Assembly (NCBI GenBank): GCA_963744345.1
Contig: CAVUTD010000029.1
Location: forward strand, 124,001-188,000
DNA length: 64,000 nucleotides
DNA from: DASTFP01 sp963744345
Lineage (GTDB): Bacteria; Verrucomicrobiota; Verrucomicrobiia; Chthoniobacterales; Terrimicrobiaceae
Direction: 5' to 3'
Position 1 is the first letter of the stretch, and each line of letters opens with the position of its first letter. Below are positions 17,296-27,082 of the stretch, in pieces. The notes under the pieces were generated by a model. That model had not been told where the DNA came from, made no database searches, and saw only the letters and a list, made by a program, of their open reading frames with translations. The position numbers were made by a program, and so were the translations under genes.

Positions 17296-18567
17296 ATGCC
17301 AGGCGAATCCTTTGATGTCGCAATCATCGGCGGCGGGCCCGCCGGGAGCATCGCCGGTGCAGCCTTAGCCTTAGCCGGGCACAGAGTAGCCATCTTCGAG
17401 CGCGAGAAATTCCCGCGCTTTCATATTGGCGAGTCTTTGCTGCCCTTCAGCATGGAAGCCTTCGAGCGCCTCGGGCTTATGCCCAAGCTTGAAGCCGCGG
17501 GATTTGTTCGCAAATACGGCGCCGAAATCACCTCAGGATGCGGCAGCGGCGAGATCCGCTTCTATTTCAAGGATGGCTTCCGCTCAAAGTGTCCCACCGC
17601 TTTGCAAGTGGAACGGTCCCGATTCGATAAAATCCTGCTTGATCATGCTCGTGAGTGCGGCGCGCATGTGCTTGAGGAAACCTCCGTAGAACATATCGAA
17701 TTGAACCCTGATTGCCGCCCGATGCTCGTTGTGAAAGAGCTCGCGAAAGCCCCGCAAGAGATCGACGCCGACTACCTCCTCGATTGCAGCGGTCGCCACT
17801 CGGTCATCGGAACGCAACTAGGCCTCAAGCGTGAGTACCCCGGCCTTCACAAGTTTGCTCTCTACGCTCATTACGAAGGCGCTCAGCAACCCGCGGGCAT
17901 CGACGGCACCCTCACCCGAATGGTTCGCGCCCCCGACCACTGGTTCTGGATCATTCCCCTCTCGCGAGACAAAATCAGCGTAGGTGTGGTCATGGACACC
18001 AGCCGCTTTCGCTCCTTTGGCCGAAGCCCGGCGGAGATTCTAGATATCTTGCTGAACGAGCAGCCGATCATGCGCGAACGCTTAGCCGGCGCGCGGCGCG
18101 TCACGAAGGTTTACGCCAGCGGGGACTATTCCTACCGCAACGTTGCGTTGCACGGAGAACGCTGGTTGATGGCGGGAGATGCTGCCGGATTTATCGACCC
18201 AATTTTCAGCAGCGGTGTTTTCTTGGCAATTTTTAGCGGAGAGCGCGCGGCCGACGCTTTGATCAAAGCGCTCGCGACTCCGGCACAGGCAGCAAAGCAC
18301 TTTGCACTCTACGAACGCCATTTGACGAAAGTCATGCGCTTGTATCTCAAGTTCGTTTACTCCTGGTACCGACAGGAATTTGTCGAAGTTGTTCTTGCGC
18401 CGCGCGAGTTCTTCCAAGTCGTTCCGGCGGTCAATGCCGTTCTGGCGGGAAACGTTGGCCGATCATTCGCGCTCCGCTGGAGGATTTGGGTGTTTTATGC
18501 GATCGTGGCTATGCAGCGCCTCTTCCCGATCTCGCCGCGTCTGCCTCTCGCTCCGAAAGCTTCATGA
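17296..18567 (+). CDS. FAD-dependent oxidoreductase, halogenase-like family
   Basis: A 423-residue flavoprotein with a classical FAD motif IIGGGPAGSIAGAALA at residues 8-23. GESLLPFSMEAFERLGL follows, then HWFWIIPLSRDKISVGVV, which contains the WxWxIP signature first described in flavin-dependent halogenases, and MAGDAAGFIDPIFSSGV. Many relatives with this signature are not halogenases but act in reductase or hydroxylase pathways, so I name only the family. It is coupled to the following lipoprotein by an ATGA overlap. Confidence 0.82.
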   Translation: MPGESFDVAIIGGGPAGSIAGAALALAGHRVAIFEREKFPRFHIGESLLPFSMEAFERLGLMPKLEAAGFVRKYGAEITSGCGSGEIRFYFKDGFRSKCPTALQVERSRFDKILLDHARECGAHVLEETSVEHIELNPDCRPMLVVKELAKAPQEIDADYLLDCSGRHSVIGTQLGLKREYPGLHKFALYAHYEGAQQPAGIDGTLTRMVRAPDHWFWIIPLSRDKISVGVVMDTSRFRSFGRSPAEILDILLNEQPIMRERLAGARRVTKVYASGDYSYRNVALHGERWLMAGDAAGFIDPIFSSGVFLAIFSGERAADALIKALATPAQAAKHFALYERHLTKVMRLYLKFVYSWYRQEFVEVVLAPREFFQVVPAVNAVLAGNVGRSFALRWRIWVFYAIVAMQRLFPISPRLPLAPKAS

Positions 18568-19049
18568 AATGTCTCCTGCCGATCTGTATGGCCCTGCTTA
18601 TCGCGGGCTGTCAGACACCTCAGCAGCCAGCCGATTTCCCAACCATCTCTTCGGAAAAGGCTCTTATTCGCTGGCAGCGAAAGGGGTCATCCCTCGTTTA
18701 CGAGGCGGTGTGCGCGCGCTCCCCGACTGGCGCCGTGCTGGTGCGCCTCTACAAACAATCGCCCGCCGCCCTCGCCGAGTTTCGCCTCGACCCCGATGAC
18801 AACTTCATGGCCGGCGCACGGCTGGCCGGGCGAGGATGGACGGGCGCCGCCGCCAGCGTGCCGGCAAAGTTCTCGTCGTGGGCCGCTTTCCTCGCCGCTT
18901 ATCGAGAATCAGCCAAGTTCAGCGCGGGCGCCCGCCAATTCCAGACCGGAGCAGCGCGAGTGTCCTACACCAAAGCGGACAACCAACTCAGAGCACTGAG
19001 CCTGTCAAACACCGAAACACGCGAAGTGATTTCTGCCGTGTTCAACTGA
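18564..19049 (+). CDS. Lipoprotein of unknown function
   Basis: A 161-residue protein whose start overlaps the stop of the flavoprotein by four bases. The N-terminus MKCLLPICMALLIAGCQT is a lipoprotein signal with lipobox LIAGC, cleaved before Cys16. The rest is a compact alpha/beta domain without recognisable motifs (for example WQRKGSSLVYEAVCARS). Outer-membrane attachment is likely because no Asp follows the Cys. Coupling to the upstream oxidoreductase suggests co-expression, but no joint function is evident. Confidence 0.7.
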   Translation: MKCLLPICMALLIAGCQTPQQPADFPTISSEKALIRWQRKGSSLVYEAVCARSPTGAVLVRLYKQSPAALAEFRLDPDDNFMAGARLAGRGWTGAAASVPAKFSSWAAFLAAYRESAKFSAGARQFQTGAARVSYTKADNQLRALSLSNTETREVISAVFN

Positions 19050-19072
19050 TCGGTGGCGGATGAAGACTCGGA

Positions 19073-19483
19073 ATGCTGGCCAGACTTCGTCCTGGCGCAG
19101 GAATGACTGAGCGCGCTCCAGTGAGCGAACCGCACCGCTTCCCTCCGGACGCTAAAATTCCGCTGGAGGAAATCACACGGGCGACACGGCACGTCTTTTT
19201 GTGCGCGGGACCCGACTGCTGCGATCCCTCCGAAGGAGAAGCTCTCTGGAACCTGCTCAAAGCGGAAATACGCAAGCTTTCGGTGCCCGTGCTTCGCACG
19301 AAGGCGGCTTGCCTGCGGATCTGCAAGTCAGGTCCATGGCTGGTCGTCTATCCCGATGGCATCTGGTACGGCGATATCGATCCGCACAAACTCGGCCGCA
19401 TTCTCAGAGAACACGTCGAGGGGGGTCGACCGGTCCGTGAGTGGATCGCGGCAGAGATGCCAAATCTCGGCACGAGATCCTGA
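19073..19483 (+). CDS. Thioredoxin-fold [2Fe-2S] ferredoxin-like protein
   Basis: A small electron carrier of the TRX-like ferredoxin family. HVFLCAGPDCC supplies the first two cluster cysteines, and ACLRICKSGPWLVVYPDGIWYG supplies the second CxxxC pair followed by the family's Pro-Asp-Gly-x-Trp-Tyr turn. Length from 19073 is 136 residues. An internal ATG at 19103 would remove a ten-residue non-conserved head and is equally possible. The partner is unknown; it follows the flavoprotein and lipoprotein on the same strand. Confidence 0.8.
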   Translation: MLARLRPGAGMTERAPVSEPHRFPPDAKIPLEEITRATRHVFLCAGPDCCDPSEGEALWNLLKAEIRKLSVPVLRTKAACLRICKSGPWLVVYPDGIWYGDIDPHKLGRILREHVEGGRPVREWIAAEMPNLGTRS

Positions 19484-19510
19484 ATGGCCGGGCCTGATCG
19501 GATGCAAGAC

Positions 19511-20306
19511 TCATAGAATCGAACGCACGACGCCGCCTTCCACGCGAACGGCAGCGCCATTAGTAGCCGCCGAGCGCGGACTCGCCAGGAACGCGACCAT
19601 CGCAGCGACCTCCTCGATCGATGCGAAGCGTTTGATGAGCGAACTCGGGCGAACGGATTCGAAGAACTCCTGCTCGACCCTCGCGGTGGTTTTATCTTGT
19701 TGCGAGGCCATATCCTGAATGAATTGCTCGACGCCCTCCGAGCGCGTTGGACCGGCCAGCACGGAATTGACCGTCACATTTGTGCCTGCCGTCGTTTCCG
19801 CAAGTCCACGAGCCAATGCCACCTGCATGGTCTTGGTAACTCCGTAGTGAATCATCTCAACGGGAATGTTGACCGCCGACTCACTCGAGATAAAAAGGAT
19901 TCGACCCCAACCGGCCTCCTTCATCTTAGGAAGGTAGTACCGCGAGAGACGGACTCCACTAAGAAAGTTTGTTTCGATGATGCTCGACCAATCGGCGTCG
20001 GTGAGTTCCTCGAACGGTTTTGGCCCGTAGATGCCCAGATTGTTAACCAGAATGTCCACCGCGGAAAACTGCGAGGTGGCCGCCTTCGCGGCTTCAGCCG
20101 GTACTGAGATCCGCAGTCAACGATTCCAGTTTGGCTTTCGGGTGGCGCTGGAGAATAGCGGAGATGGCATCGGAAACGCGCTGTTCCGAGCGCCCGTTGA
20201 GGATGACGCGGGCGCCTTCCGCCGCCAGTTCCGCGGCGATGGCAAACCCGATTCCCGCGGTCGATCCAGTGACCAAAGCCACTTTGTTTTCAAGTTGGAG
20301 ATCCAT
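19511..20306 (-). pseudogene. SDR-family oxidoreductase, frameshifted
   Basis: A classical short-chain dehydrogenase (NAD(P)-dependent alcohol/ketone oxidoreductase). The first frame (20306-20094) gives VALVTGSTAGIGFAIAAEL and ends ADLSTG-stop. The other frame continues AEAAKAATSQFSAVDILVNN, then the catalytic Ser region ILFISSESA and the active Tyr/Lys pair in YGVTK, and ends at 19511. Dropping one G at about 20098 (plus-strand CC) restores a 264-residue protein of normal size. All catalytic residues survive, which argues for a sequence error over decay. Confidence 0.82.
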
Positions 20307-20374
20307 TCCTCCATTTCCGCAAATCGAGTGCCAAACTCCAATCTCGAATTAGAAAACCCAAAGTCGCCAACCGG

Positions 20375-21388
20375 TCAATGCGCCATCCAGTCAGCATCCT
20401 GCCCTGAGGCACCTGATTTTGGTTGCGAACCGGATCGCCTGGCAGCCCACCGTTGCGCCAGCACGGCGCAAGCCACAAGCTGGATTTGATGGAAGAGCAT
20501 CAAAGGCAAAATCATCGCGCCGAGAATACTCGCATCAAAGAGTACCTTCGCGATGGGCACCCCGGTCGCGAGACTCTTCTTCGAGCCGCAAAATAAGATC
20601 GTTATCTTGTCAGCGTGGTCAAATGCGAAGAGGGAACCCAAAGCCCACATGGTGACCATCACAATCGCGAGCAGCAAGCAATCCAACAGCAAGAGCGCCG
20701 CGAGCGCCGATAGCGGGATTTGTTTCCAGAAGCCTTCGACCACAGCCGCGCTAAAGGCGGTGTAAACGACCAGGAGAATCGATCCCCGATCAACTCCGGC
20801 AGTCAATCTCTGACTGCGTTGCACCCATTGACCGATCCAGGGCCGAAGCGAATGACCCGCAACGAATGGAACAAGGATCTGCAAGACAATCGCTTCGAAG
20901 GAGCGGATGAGCGATTGATCTGAACTCCTGGCTCCGACGAGCACGCTGACGAGCGTAGGCGTAAGAAAAACAGCAAACACATTGGAAGCCGCGGCGCTGC
21001 AAATTGCCGCCGAAACGTTCCCGCCCGCGATTGATGTGAACGCTATGGACGACTGAACAGTTGATGGTAGCACGCAGAGGAACATCACTCCGAGATACAA
21101 CTGAGGCGTCAGCATCATGGCGCCGAGTGGCTTAAAAAGCAGGCCCAACAGCGGAAACAGGATAAAGGTCCCCGCAAAGACCAGCGCATGCAGGCGCCAA
21201 TGAGAGGCGCCTGCCACGATCGCTTTCCGAGAAAGCTTCGCTCCATGCAAGAAAAAGAGGAGTCCGATGGCCACGACGGTAACAACGTCAAAGATCCCGG
21301 CAAGGAACCCGCGGCACGGCAAAACGGTAGCGAGTACAACCGTGAAGACCAACGCGATGGTAAACGAGTCAAGACGAATGCGGCCCAT
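20375..21388 (-). CDS. Bile acid:sodium symporter-like transporter (SBF-like/YfeH type)
   Basis: A membrane transporter of the BASS/SBF-like superfamily with about nine to ten helices, 337 residues from ATG 21388. An in-frame start at 21475 would add 29 unconserved residues and is rejected. Family signatures are LLFFLHGAKLSRKAIVAG near the N-terminus, LPSTVQSSIAFTSIAGGN (the first Na+-binding region) and ILFCGSKKSLATGVPIA (the second). The substrate is unknown; relatives move organic anions or help ion balance. It is separated from the SDR by 68 bases on the same strand. Confidence 0.88.
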   Translation of the reverse strand: MGRIRLDSFTIALVFTVVLATVLPCRGFLAGIFDVVTVVAIGLLFFLHGAKLSRKAIVAGASHWRLHALVFAGTFILFPLLGLLFKPLGAMMLTPQLYLGVMFLCVLPSTVQSSIAFTSIAGGNVSAAICSAAASNVFAVFLTPTLVSVLVGARSSDQSLIRSFEAIVLQILVPFVAGHSLRPWIGQWVQRSQRLTAGVDRGSILLVVYTAFSAAVVEGFWKQIPLSALAALLLLDCLLLAIVMVTMWALGSLFAFDHADKITILFCGSKKSLATGVPIAKVLFDASILGAMILPLMLFHQIQLVACAVLAQRWAARRSGSQPKSGASGQDADWMAH

Positions 21389-21900
21389 CAGGATCGTTCT
21401 ATAGCAGGAAGACCTGAGCAAAAAACGATAATGACAGAGAGAGATTGAGGGACACGCCCTCCGAAAGTCGGCCAAACGTACCTGTTCTCGTTGGCCGCTT
21501 TGACCGTCTAAGCCACCTGGTCACTAAACCGTCACCTAAGATTGGGAGAATTTCGTGAGCGATCTTTTCGCCGATTCAGGCCGAAACATTGAGCAATCCG
21601 CACCTTCGTTTGCTGAGCTACAAAGGAGCACCCCGCGGCCGGAAAGAGTTAGCCTCGGAACTTAAAGCTCTTTAGGCCAGGAACGAGTGGAGGGAGGCGT
21701 GGCGCTATGGCATCTCGCGGAGAAGCCTGCGTGACGACCGAATGCTTAGCGACTACATCCATCTCTATCGGGTCCGGCAGGGGCATTGCCAACGCAGAGC
21801 ATCCGCAGTTGCGACCTCCTAGATGAGTGGAAGGTCGAATACCGATGGTGAGACGGTTTCTTTAACGAGCTGCGACATCTGGTTTTTCAGCGAAGGACGA
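21389..21900. other. Intergenic, 512 bases, no supported gene
   Basis: Upstream region of the SBF-like transporter and downstream region of the VPD-CTERM gene. The only protein-like trace is a 48-codon plus-strand stretch (21676-21822) reading EWREAWRYGISRRSLRDDR, with no start codon in a sensible place. It could be a gene remnant but I cannot identify it. No clear terminator or repeat seen. Confidence 0.35.
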
Positions 21901-22938
21901 TTATAACGCTGAACGGCGGGGGATGGCGCCAAGTCGTCGCTGCACCAAGCAGATGCCTCCCATTGCCAGAGCGAGAAGGGCCAGGGTATTCCCGGCATCA
22001 GGAACACTCGAAGGAGCGACCGCGATGCCGTCGACCAAGTCACCCAAGTCGGTGCCAATCGGAGTAGCCTGACCTGTCATGAGATCGATCGTGTAAAAGC
22101 GGGAAACACCCTCCGCGATATTTTGTAGCGCGGCGTAGCCAGTGTTGGTCTGGGTGACCGAATCGAAGAATATATCGAATCCCGCGAGTTGTGAAACGTC
22201 CACACCGAGCGACCCGACAGTCTGCAATACTCCTCCATTTGGATTGACCTGCAGGACGAGCGTGTTGCGGACGGAATCGATGCCGTAAAGTTGCGTGCCG
22301 GGAGAGGTACGGGGCGACGGTGGAAAGCTGTTCGTATAGGCCGAAGCGATAACGTTGGGATTCTGACCGAAGAAAAGATCGCCCACCTGGTAGTTAAGGT
22401 TCGTGTCCTTGAGCGTTACACCAGTATCGACGTTGGCCCGCAGATTTTGATCGGTATTGCTGACGATCCGCAGCCGGTCTGGTACGGGATTAAAGTCAAA
22501 ACCGAAGCGCGAACCATTCAAGCTCATGTTGAGCTCGGAAATCTGCATTGCCACCCCGGTTAACAGATCGATTGTGTACACCCGAGCCGAACCACCCGCA
22601 CCACCCCCGGTGCCGACGGCGTACAGCAAGCCGTTCGCTGGCCGAAAATCGATCCCTATCAAGTCGTCGTTAGGGACAAGCCCCCCGATTTGATCAACAG
22701 CAAAGGTTGGGTTCTGGGGCGCAGCACTGTCAAACTGAATAAACCCGTTGGTATTCGTCAATCCATAGACTGTCACTGCGCGGGTTTGATACGAAGATCC
22801 CAGCAGCACAACGATTGTCAGCGATAGAACTGGCCCCAGCTTAATAGGCAGATGTGGACTCAAGCGTCCGTGGCCTTTTCGGACCAAGCTGAAAATGGAG
22901 TTAAGAAAAGCAAACCCTGTTGATGAATAGCGTGTCAT
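21901..22938 (-). CDS. DUF4394 secreted protein with VPD-type PEP-CTERM sorting tail
   Basis: A 345-residue secreted protein. A basic N-terminus and signal helix (about 27-50) lead to a DUF4394 beta-rich domain: VYGLTNTNGFIQFDSAAP, DLIGIDFRPANGLLYAVG, RFGFDFNPVPDRLRIVS and TLVLQVNPNGGVL. The C-terminus has SSVPDAGNTLALLALAMGG, then CLVQRRLG: a VPD-x-G-x-T tripartite tail (motif, membrane helix, Arg cluster) that exosortase/archaeosortase-like enzymes process. GGAGGG six bases before the ATG supports the start. Family knowledge links the VPD variant to Verrucomicrobiota. No exosortase is in the window. Confidence 0.9.
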   Translation of the reverse strand: MTRYSSTGFAFLNSIFSLVRKGHGRLSPHLPIKLGPVLSLTIVVLLGSSYQTRAVTVYGLTNTNGFIQFDSAAPQNPTFAVDQIGGLVPNDDLIGIDFRPANGLLYAVGTGGGAGGSARVYTIDLLTGVAMQISELNMSLNGSRFGFDFNPVPDRLRIVSNTDQNLRANVDTGVTLKDTNLNYQVGDLFFGQNPNVIASAYTNSFPPSPRTSPGTQLYGIDSVRNTLVLQVNPNGGVLQTVGSLGVDVSQLAGFDIFFDSVTQTNTGYAALQNIAEGVSRFYTIDLMTGQATPIGTDLGDLVDGIAVAPSSVPDAGNTLALLALAMGGICLVQRRLGAIPRRSAL

Positions 22939-23277
22939 ATGTCCCTCCGAGATGTATTTTGTCTCTTATTACGCCTGCCAACGTTGTCTGAGCCTACATT
23001 TTTGACGGTCTTTGTTTTTTGAGCGCGGAGAGGGCGTTCCGTGCTTGTGCGCCGCAACTCCTGGCGTTCAAGAGATGCACCATTAGCTACCGCCGCACGG
23101 CTCACCGAGGCTGCCGCGAACGTCAACCCAGCCCGAAAACGGCAGGGCGACGCTCAAGGAACCGGCATTCCCCGCTTGAGATTAAAGCGACTTGGCATCC
23201 ATCGACGTTGATGCTCTCATTGTCCAACGGTCGCCAGAGGACTGAAGAACCGGCACCCGTAAGAGGAAGGAGTTTCC
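22939..23277. other. Divergent intergenic region
   Basis: These 339 bases separate the minus-strand VPD-CTERM gene from the plus-strand cupin gene, so promoters in both directions are expected. The two ends hold strong ribosome-binding sites (GGAGGG before 22938, GGAAGGAG before 23278). I see no confident -35/-10 pair and no coding frame worth calling. Confidence 0.4.
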
Positions 23278-23796
23278 GTGAGTGAGCCCCAAAAGCATCT
23301 CTTCGCCGATGCAGGCGGTATACCAAACAACCCACGCCTTCCCCTGCTGATCTACAAAGGTGTAATCCCCGCCGCGCGGGGAGAGCAGTTGGCCGACCAT
23401 TTTGAAGCTCTCTATGCGCAAAATGTTTGGAAAGCCGCATGGCGCTACGGCGTCTATCCCTTTGCTCACTATCATAGCACCGCTCACGAGGTGCTGGGCA
23501 TCTATCGCGGGCAGGCAACGATCCGTCTTGGACACACGGCGGGAATCAGCGCTCATGTGGAGGCGGGCGATGTCATCGTTATTCCCGCAGGCGTCGGGCA
23601 TCAGAATTTGGGCAGTAGCTCGGACTTCCACGTCGTTGGAGGCTACCCGATCGGCCAGGAAGCCGACCTGCTGCGCGGCAATCCGGGCGAGCGGCCTGCC
23701 GCTGATGAACGTATTGCCGCTGTTCCGCTGCCTCGTTCGGATCCAGTTCACGGCCGTCACGGTCCCCTCGTCAAGTTCTGGCACGTTCTGGAATAA
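23278..23796 (+). CDS. Cupin-domain protein (YjlB-like)
   Basis: A 172-residue single-domain cupin from a GTG start with an excellent Shine-Dalgarno (GGAAGGAG). Metal ligands are visible in the first cupin motif FAHYHSTAHEVLGIYRGQ and the second, VIPAGVGHQN. The opening LLIYKGVIP and the C-terminal VKFWH are typical of the YjlB subgroup, whose function is unknown. It lies upstream of the lipase/peroxidase region on the same strand, but a 160-base gap leaves its membership of that locus open. Confidence 0.85.
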   Translation: MSEPQKHLFADAGGIPNNPRLPLLIYKGVIPAARGEQLADHFEALYAQNVWKAAWRYGVYPFAHYHSTAHEVLGIYRGQATIRLGHTAGISAHVEAGDVIVIPAGVGHQNLGSSSDFHVVGGYPIGQEADLLRGNPGERPAADERIAAVPLPRSDPVHGRHGPLVKFWHVLE

Positions 23797-23956
23797 TTGA
23801 CTTAGCGCCTGCACACCAGATCCATGCCGGGCTCGTTTCAAGTATCCGCCCGCACGCCGAAAAACCTTAATCTTAATTTTAAGCATGTGGAAACTTTTCC
23901 GTTAGCATTATCTCCTTACAAAAACGATGCCCACCGCCACCTCGGCGAGATAAGCT

Positions 23957-26644
23957 TTGAGCGCGATCATGCTTGAGAGAAAAGATCAGCCCGGCTCTCC
24001 AAAGTCCCTGGCAGATGTTCTCGAGGAGGAACTCGAGGGAGAAACTCGATCAACTACGGGCGCCGAGTTTGACGAAGCCGAGGAGCAGAAGCGGCTCACT
24101 GAGGTGTACCGACGCATTCATGCTCTGGAAATCGAACGCTCGGCGCTCTGCCTCTCCGGTGGTGGGATCCGCAGCGCGAGTTTTGGCCTCGGCGTTCTTC
24201 AGGCCCTGGCTCGCGCCCGCTTGCTGGACAAGTTCGACTATCTTTCGACCGTTTCGGGCGGCGGCTACATCGGCGGATGGCTTAGCGCTTGGATCCACCA
24301 CCATCCGCACGGGCGCGAAGGCGTTTTCGCTGAGCTAAGGACAACGCCCGAACGAACCCTCAAGCCGGAGAGCGATCCGATCCGGCATCTAAGAGCCTTC
24401 AGCAACTATCTCACACCTCAGTTTGGCCTGTTCTCTGCCGACAGCTGGACGATCGGGGCGACAGTGCTTCGCGACATTTTACTAAATTGGATCCTCCTGC
24501 TCTCCTGGCTTGCGGCGGTGCTGCTTATCCCACGCTTTTGCCTCTTCACGGCGTTTTCGAAACCGGGTCCGGCTACGCTTTTGGTCTTGCTCGTGGGTGC
24601 GTGCGTTTGTCTGGCGATCGCCACAAGTTATGCGGCCATGGACCTCCCGAGTTTCGGCAATTCCCGCTGGCCGCAGCCCCGCTTCTTACTCGGATGGTTC
24701 GCGCCAATGTTGGCCGCGGGTTTCCTTTTTTTCAATTGGTGGGCCGGGTTTCGCAACACCAGTGAGCTCGCCGGCCCCATCATGTCGTCTCCCCTGGGTT
24801 TGGCCGCAACTCAATTGGTTGTCGGGTTTGCGACGGGGATAGGGTGCTTGGCGGCGGCTGGCTACGCCACCTATCGCGATCGACATCAGAGCCATTCCCG
24901 GCCCCCTCTCGGCCGGCTGCTCAATTTGGCCGGGGCGACACTTATCACGGTCTTGTTGACTGGAGCCTTAACCGGCTTTTTCGCCTGGTGGATTGTCGCC
25001 AAGGTCTTTTCCGATCCGGTCAATGATGTGCGGAATTTCACCTGTTTCGCCCTTCCGTTGCTGCTGGGCCTGTTCTGCGCTGCAAACGCTGTTTTCAATG
25101 GGCTCACGAGCTGGTTCACCAGCGATGAAGATCGTGAATGGTGGGGCCGGGCGATCGCTTGGCTAGGCATAGGAAGTGTCGTATGGGCGGCGCTCCACGC
25201 ACTGGTCCTCTGGGCCCCCACGGCGGTAGCGCAAATCGAATTAGGCGCTCTCTGGAAATTGTTGCTCGCCGCCTGCGGAGGGGCGCTCGGCCTCGTCACC
25301 GCGATCCTGGGTGCGAGCACGCGCACAGAAGCCCTCTCGCGCTACAACCCCTTCGCGGCGGGTAATCGGATTCTCGCCGCAGCCGCTCTGGCGTTTCTTG
25401 TGCTACTTTCCTGTGCCCTTTCCTGGTTCCTTGATCCCCCAGGTGGGCTCATGGCCCGCCCGGGCTATCTCTGGGACGCCGCAACCCACCGTCAATTTTT
25501 CAAGCTCCTCTGGGTTCTCGCGGGCCTTGCCTCCCTTGGTGTCATCATGGGCTACTTTGTCAACGTCAACAAATTTTCCCTGCACGCCCTTTTTCGCAAC
25601 CGGCTTATCCGCGCCTTTCTCGGTGCATCGCGCACCAGTCGAAAACCGCATTGGTTCACCGGATTCGATCCGGATGATAACTTCAGCGTTTGCGAGCTGA
25701 AGCCGGGGCGCCCGTTTCACGTGATCAATCTTGCCGTCAATCTCGTCAAAGGCGGCCAACTCGGGTGGCAGGAAAGAATGTGCGCGCCGTTCAGCGTCAG
25801 CCGGCTCCACTGCGGCAGCTGGGTGCTGGGTTATCGGCCCTCGACACGATTCGGCGATGGCATCACCCTCGGGACAGCGCTGGCAATTTCCGGAGCTCTC
25901 GCCAATCCCAACCACGGTTATAATGCCTCGCCGCTTGTGGCCTTTCTCATGACCCTCTTCAATCTCCGACTTGGCTGGTGGCTGGGCAATCCGGGGCGGC
26001 ATGGTGCGCAGACCTGGCAGTGCTCGGGCCCGGCTCACGCAGCACTGCCGCTCTTCAACGAGGCACTCGGCACTACCAACGAATCCTACCCCTACGTCAA
26101 CCTTTCGGACGGCGGCCACTTCGATAACCTGGGACTTTATGAAATGGTTCTCCGTCGCTGCCGCTCCATCATGGTCGTCGATGCTGGTTGCGATTCGGAC
26201 TACGTCTTCGAAGACCTTGGAAACGCCATCAGAAAGATTCGCATCGATCTCGGTATTTCCATTGATATCCATACTGTCTCACCAAAAAAGGAGGGCGCGC
26301 AGCCTAGCTATTATGCCCTCGGAACTATCCGGTATTCGCAGCGCGACGGCCCCGGCACTGATGGTGCTCTGCTTTATGTCAAACCTACACTCTGTGGGGA
26401 AGAACCAGCCGATGTGGCCCACTACGCCGCTGCGCACCCCGACTTCCCCCACGAACCTACCAGCGATCAATGGTTTAGTGAGTCGCAAATGGAAAGTTAC
26501 CGGGCCCTCGGGTTTCACGCCGCAACAAACGTCTGCACGCTAGGGACCGAATACCACACTACCGCAGAGTTCTTTAGTGAGCTCAAGACGCGCGGCTCAT
26601 CACCCATCGCGCTCACCGAGGAGCCAAATCCGATGACCGCTTGA
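23957..26644 (+). CDS. Polytopic patatin-like phospholipase
   Basis: A predicted membrane lipid acyl hydrolase of 895 residues. The patatin oxyanion loop LSGGGIRSASFG is at 67-78. The nucleophile elbow STVSGGG puts Ser100 in place, with the usual first Gly replaced. The catalytic Asp is in SDGGHFDNLGLYEM (Asp718). About ten membrane helices occupy roughly residues 165-545, so the two catalytic halves are split by a membrane block. The start is TTG 23957 behind GGCGAG; ATG 23969 is an alternative. It could release fatty acids from membrane lipids for the peroxidase/dioxygenase enzymes that follow. That role is inferred from position. Confidence 0.82.
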   Translation: MSAIMLERKDQPGSPKSLADVLEEELEGETRSTTGAEFDEAEEQKRLTEVYRRIHALEIERSALCLSGGGIRSASFGLGVLQALARARLLDKFDYLSTVSGGGYIGGWLSAWIHHHPHGREGVFAELRTTPERTLKPESDPIRHLRAFSNYLTPQFGLFSADSWTIGATVLRDILLNWILLLSWLAAVLLIPRFCLFTAFSKPGPATLLVLLVGACVCLAIATSYAAMDLPSFGNSRWPQPRFLLGWFAPMLAAGFLFFNWWAGFRNTSELAGPIMSSPLGLAATQLVVGFATGIGCLAAAGYATYRDRHQSHSRPPLGRLLNLAGATLITVLLTGALTGFFAWWIVAKVFSDPVNDVRNFTCFALPLLLGLFCAANAVFNGLTSWFTSDEDREWWGRAIAWLGIGSVVWAALHALVLWAPTAVAQIELGALWKLLLAACGGALGLVTAILGASTRTEALSRYNPFAAGNRILAAAALAFLVLLSCALSWFLDPPGGLMARPGYLWDAATHRQFFKLLWVLAGLASLGVIMGYFVNVNKFSLHALFRNRLIRAFLGASRTSRKPHWFTGFDPDDNFSVCELKPGRPFHVINLAVNLVKGGQLGWQERMCAPFSVSRLHCGSWVLGYRPSTRFGDGITLGTALAISGALANPNHGYNASPLVAFLMTLFNLRLGWWLGNPGRHGAQTWQCSGPAHAALPLFNEALGTTNESYPYVNLSDGGHFDNLGLYEMVLRRCRSIMVVDAGCDSDYVFEDLGNAIRKIRIDLGISIDIHTVSPKKEGAQPSYYALGTIRYSQRDGPGTDGALLYVKPTLCGEEPADVAHYAAAHPDFPHEPTSDQWFSESQMESYRALGFHAATNVCTLGTEYHTTAEFFSELKTRGSSPIALTEEPNPMTA

Positions 26645-27082
26645 GAGCGCCGATCCGGACAGGATCCTGGCAAATGCCCTAACTCGTCTCCCGAGCAGAG
26701 ATTATGGCTGCAAGCAAGCCTGGGATCGCGAAGCCCTTCACATTTAGAGTCTAAAGCTTTAGCAGCATCGATACTAACATCTTTATCCATGCTAAGACTC
26801 AGGAATTTGGCCTCGCCGCGCAGGTCAGATTGGCTATGAAAAGGCTTGCTTTTCGTTGGCTTGCTTGCTAGCGATTTGACTAGAGCACTCGCGCAGAGGC
26901 AGGTCGTCGAAAACCATGAAGCTCTTTCAACGATTATCATCATGGACTTGTTCAAGACGCTGACAACGCGAACATATCAATGCCAGGGGTGTCCTGAGGC
27001 TTTGAACCACTGGCCCGTGCCCCCCGCGACTTCGGCCTCACGGCCATTCTCCCAACCCTAACGAAAAAGAAGATTCCCCATT
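26645..27082. other. Leader region before the peroxidase operon
   Basis: This 438-base gap separates the lipase from the four-gene operon starting at 27083, so the operon probably has its own promoter here. A short perfect palindrome (TTTAGA-G-TCTAAA) occurs near 26742-26754. No coding frame looks real. Confidence 0.35.

Noticed and set aside
17296..18567. Naming the WxWxIP flavoprotein as a halogenase
   Set aside because: The motif also occurs in non-halogenating relatives, and no biosynthetic partners are nearby.
25403..26272. A 289-codon minus-strand open frame
   Set aside because: Antisense shadow of the patatin gene; high GC at third positions creates long antisense frames here.
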